Positions 63,132-64,000 of a DNA stretch of 64,000 nt are shown here, piece by piece. Position 1 is the first letter of the stretch. Each line of letters opens with the position of its first letter. The position numbers and the translations under genes were made by a program. Below the pieces are notes generated by a model, which was given only the letters and a program-made list of their open reading frames with translations, was not told where the DNA came from and searched no databases. Origin of the DNA: VYFG01 sp965248685 (GTDB taxonomy: Bacteria; Pseudomonadota; Gammaproteobacteria; Arenicellales; Poriferihabitantaceae); assembly GCA_965248685.1 (NCBI GenBank), contig CBDFKC010000004.1, positions 186,001 through 250,000 of the forward strand, in the 5' to 3' direction.

Positions 63132-63344
63132 TGTGTAAGACCAGCGGGGAGGTTTCGCCGGACGATATGATCATATCCCTCAATATCTGGTAGTCGGGAA
63201 ATTATGATCCAATTTGACCAAGGGGTTTATTAGTCAATCAGGCAGAAACATATCCAATACTGCCATGAATGGGATCTCACTGAATACTATGTGAATGAGT
63301 ATGCGGCCATTCGAAAACCGACAACGCAGCTCGTGTATTAGTAT

Positions 63345-64000
63345 TCAGCTAACGGTAGGTTTAGTTTCAAATTGTTCGGCATAAAAGAATGTTGATTTCA
63401 GACCTGTGCCAGTTAGTAGTACAACCGTTTCTTCATCAGATTGAATGGTTCCGGCTTCGATCAAACGTTTCATTCCAGCTGCAGCATGGGCACAGGTTGG
63501 CTCGACATACAGGCCAGATCGGCTGAGCTTCATGCTGGCGTCAATAATTTCATCCTCAGCAAGTGTCACAGTACTGCCGCCGGTTTCACGAATGGCTTTT
63601 ACTATTTCAGTCAAGCGGATTGGTTTTTTGATTGCTGTACCTTCAGCTACAGTTGGGGAATATTTGATATTACTAATTTCAGCGACGCCACCGGTCAAGG
63701 CAACATGTAATGGAGGGCAGTTTTCTGGTTGAGAAACAAATAGCCTTGGCATGTGGTCAGTCTCGCCAGAAGCCATTAGTTCACGAAAAGCAATATAACA
63801 ACCCAAGAGATTGCTCCCAGCTGATGCTGGTATGACTATATTATCAGGAACCCTAAAACCTAAATCCTCCCATATTTCATAACCTACTGTTTTCGTGCCT
63901 TGTAGAAAAAATGGATGCCAATTATGGCTAGCATAAAAAGCCTCGCCAGCCATTTTTATCGCTGCTTCTTCAGTCGCTTCACGTGGTCCAGGCACAAGAA
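63345..64000 (-). CDS. Second threonine-synthase-like PLP enzyme (C-terminal part, cut by window edge)
   Basis: 218 codons, open to the window edge, so the N-terminal part with the PLP lysine is missing. The visible part has the cofactor-phosphate region IVIPASAGSNLLGCYIAFRE, then TVTLAEDEIIDASMKLSRSG with VEPTCAHAAAGMKRL and the terminal VVLLTGTGLKS, typical of the short threonine synthase/cysteate synthase class. It differs from the long ThrC at 1503. It may make a non-standard amino acid or be a paralogue. Its 3' end at 63345 follows the intron-remnant region. Confidence 0.82.
   Translation of the reverse strand, partial: LVPGPREATEEAAIKMAGEAFYASHNWHPFFLQGTKTVGYEIWEDLGFRVPDNIVIPASAGSNLLGCYIAFRELMASGETDHMPRLFVSQPENCPPLHVALTGGVAEISNIKYSPTVAEGTAIKKPIRLTEIVKAIRETGGSTVTLAEDEIIDASMKLSRSGLYVEPTCAHAAAGMKRLIEAGTIQSDEETVVLLTGTGLKSTFFYAEQFETKPTVS

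Noticed and set aside
63234..63341. 35-codon fragment (HIQYCHEWDLTEYYVNEYAA) before the window-end gene
   Set aside because: It begins directly after a stop and has no start codon; it may be a remnant of a mobile gene, but I cannot match it.

Overview
The window looks like chromosomal DNA of a heterotrophic proteobacterium, most likely a marine-type gammaproteobacterium. This is an inference from gene style: RraA, CinA, a thrC-type threonine synthase, many periplasmic amino-acid-binding ABC components, several 2-oxoglutarate/Fe(II) oxygenases, DMT and MFS exporters, and ATG/GTG/TTG starts with short Shine-Dalgarno sites. Base composition is about half G+C by eye (not computed), except for an AT-rich stretch near 57.4-59.4 kb. 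I saw no rRNA, tRNA, CRISPR array, phage or integrase gene.

Layout. 0-1.3 kb: end of a polar amino-acid ABC operon (permease cut by the window edge, plus binding protein). 1.5-7.8 kb: threonine synthase, a PhyH-type oxygenase, a periplasmic cupin next to an AraC regulator, a flavin monooxygenase gene broken by one in-frame stop, and an amine-oxidase-like flavoprotein. 8.0-11.5 kb: a large exported TPR-CHAT protein with 13 near-identical 42-residue repeats. 11.7-15.6 kb: AraC/GyrI regulator, serine hydrolase, a 787-bp non-genic stretch carrying a 219-bp IS5-like MITE, and a membrane-bound class III cyclase. 15.8-24.4 kb: metabolic and transport genes (cupin, MFS, MBL hydrolase, EEP nuclease/phosphatase, DMT, old yellow enzyme, TauD-like oxygenase, carbonic anhydrase).

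24.4-37.3 kb is the most striking part. Ten tightly packed + strand genes encode an RND/MMPL exporter, a polytopic membrane protein, UDP-GlcNAc 2-epimerase, a polysaccharide deacetylase, two GT2 glycosyltransferases, a mutase/desaturase-like flavoprotein, a fusion of a LicA-type choline/ethanolamine kinase with a phosphoethanolamine N-methyltransferase, an LMF-like membrane protein and a DCC-family thiol protein. Together they suggest synthesis and export of a surface glycan or glycolipid linked to phosphocholine metabolism. The fusion junction carries a 14-bp tandem repeat; gain or loss of one unit would split the protein into two coupled genes.

37.3-49.9 kb: mixed metabolic genes (class V aminotransferase, DUF1989, ankyrin protein, DMT, an unusual 2OG oxygenase, aldehyde dehydrogenase, CinA with an altered deamidase motif, GT1, RraA, DJ-1/PfpI, retropepsin-like protease). 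49.9-56.5 kb: a transport/catabolic locus with FetB-like permease, creatininase-family amidohydrolase, amino-acid binding protein, Rieske oxygenase, ABC permease, IPNS-like oxygenase and an AhpD-like protein, interrupted by a 241-bp MITE. 56.6-63.3 kb: a decaying accessory region with three disrupted genes (protease-like, FkbM methyltransferase, ICMT-like), a fucosyltransferase, a sugar O-methyltransferase and the 34-nt domain V remnant of a group II intron. The window ends in a second, partial threonine-synthase-like gene.
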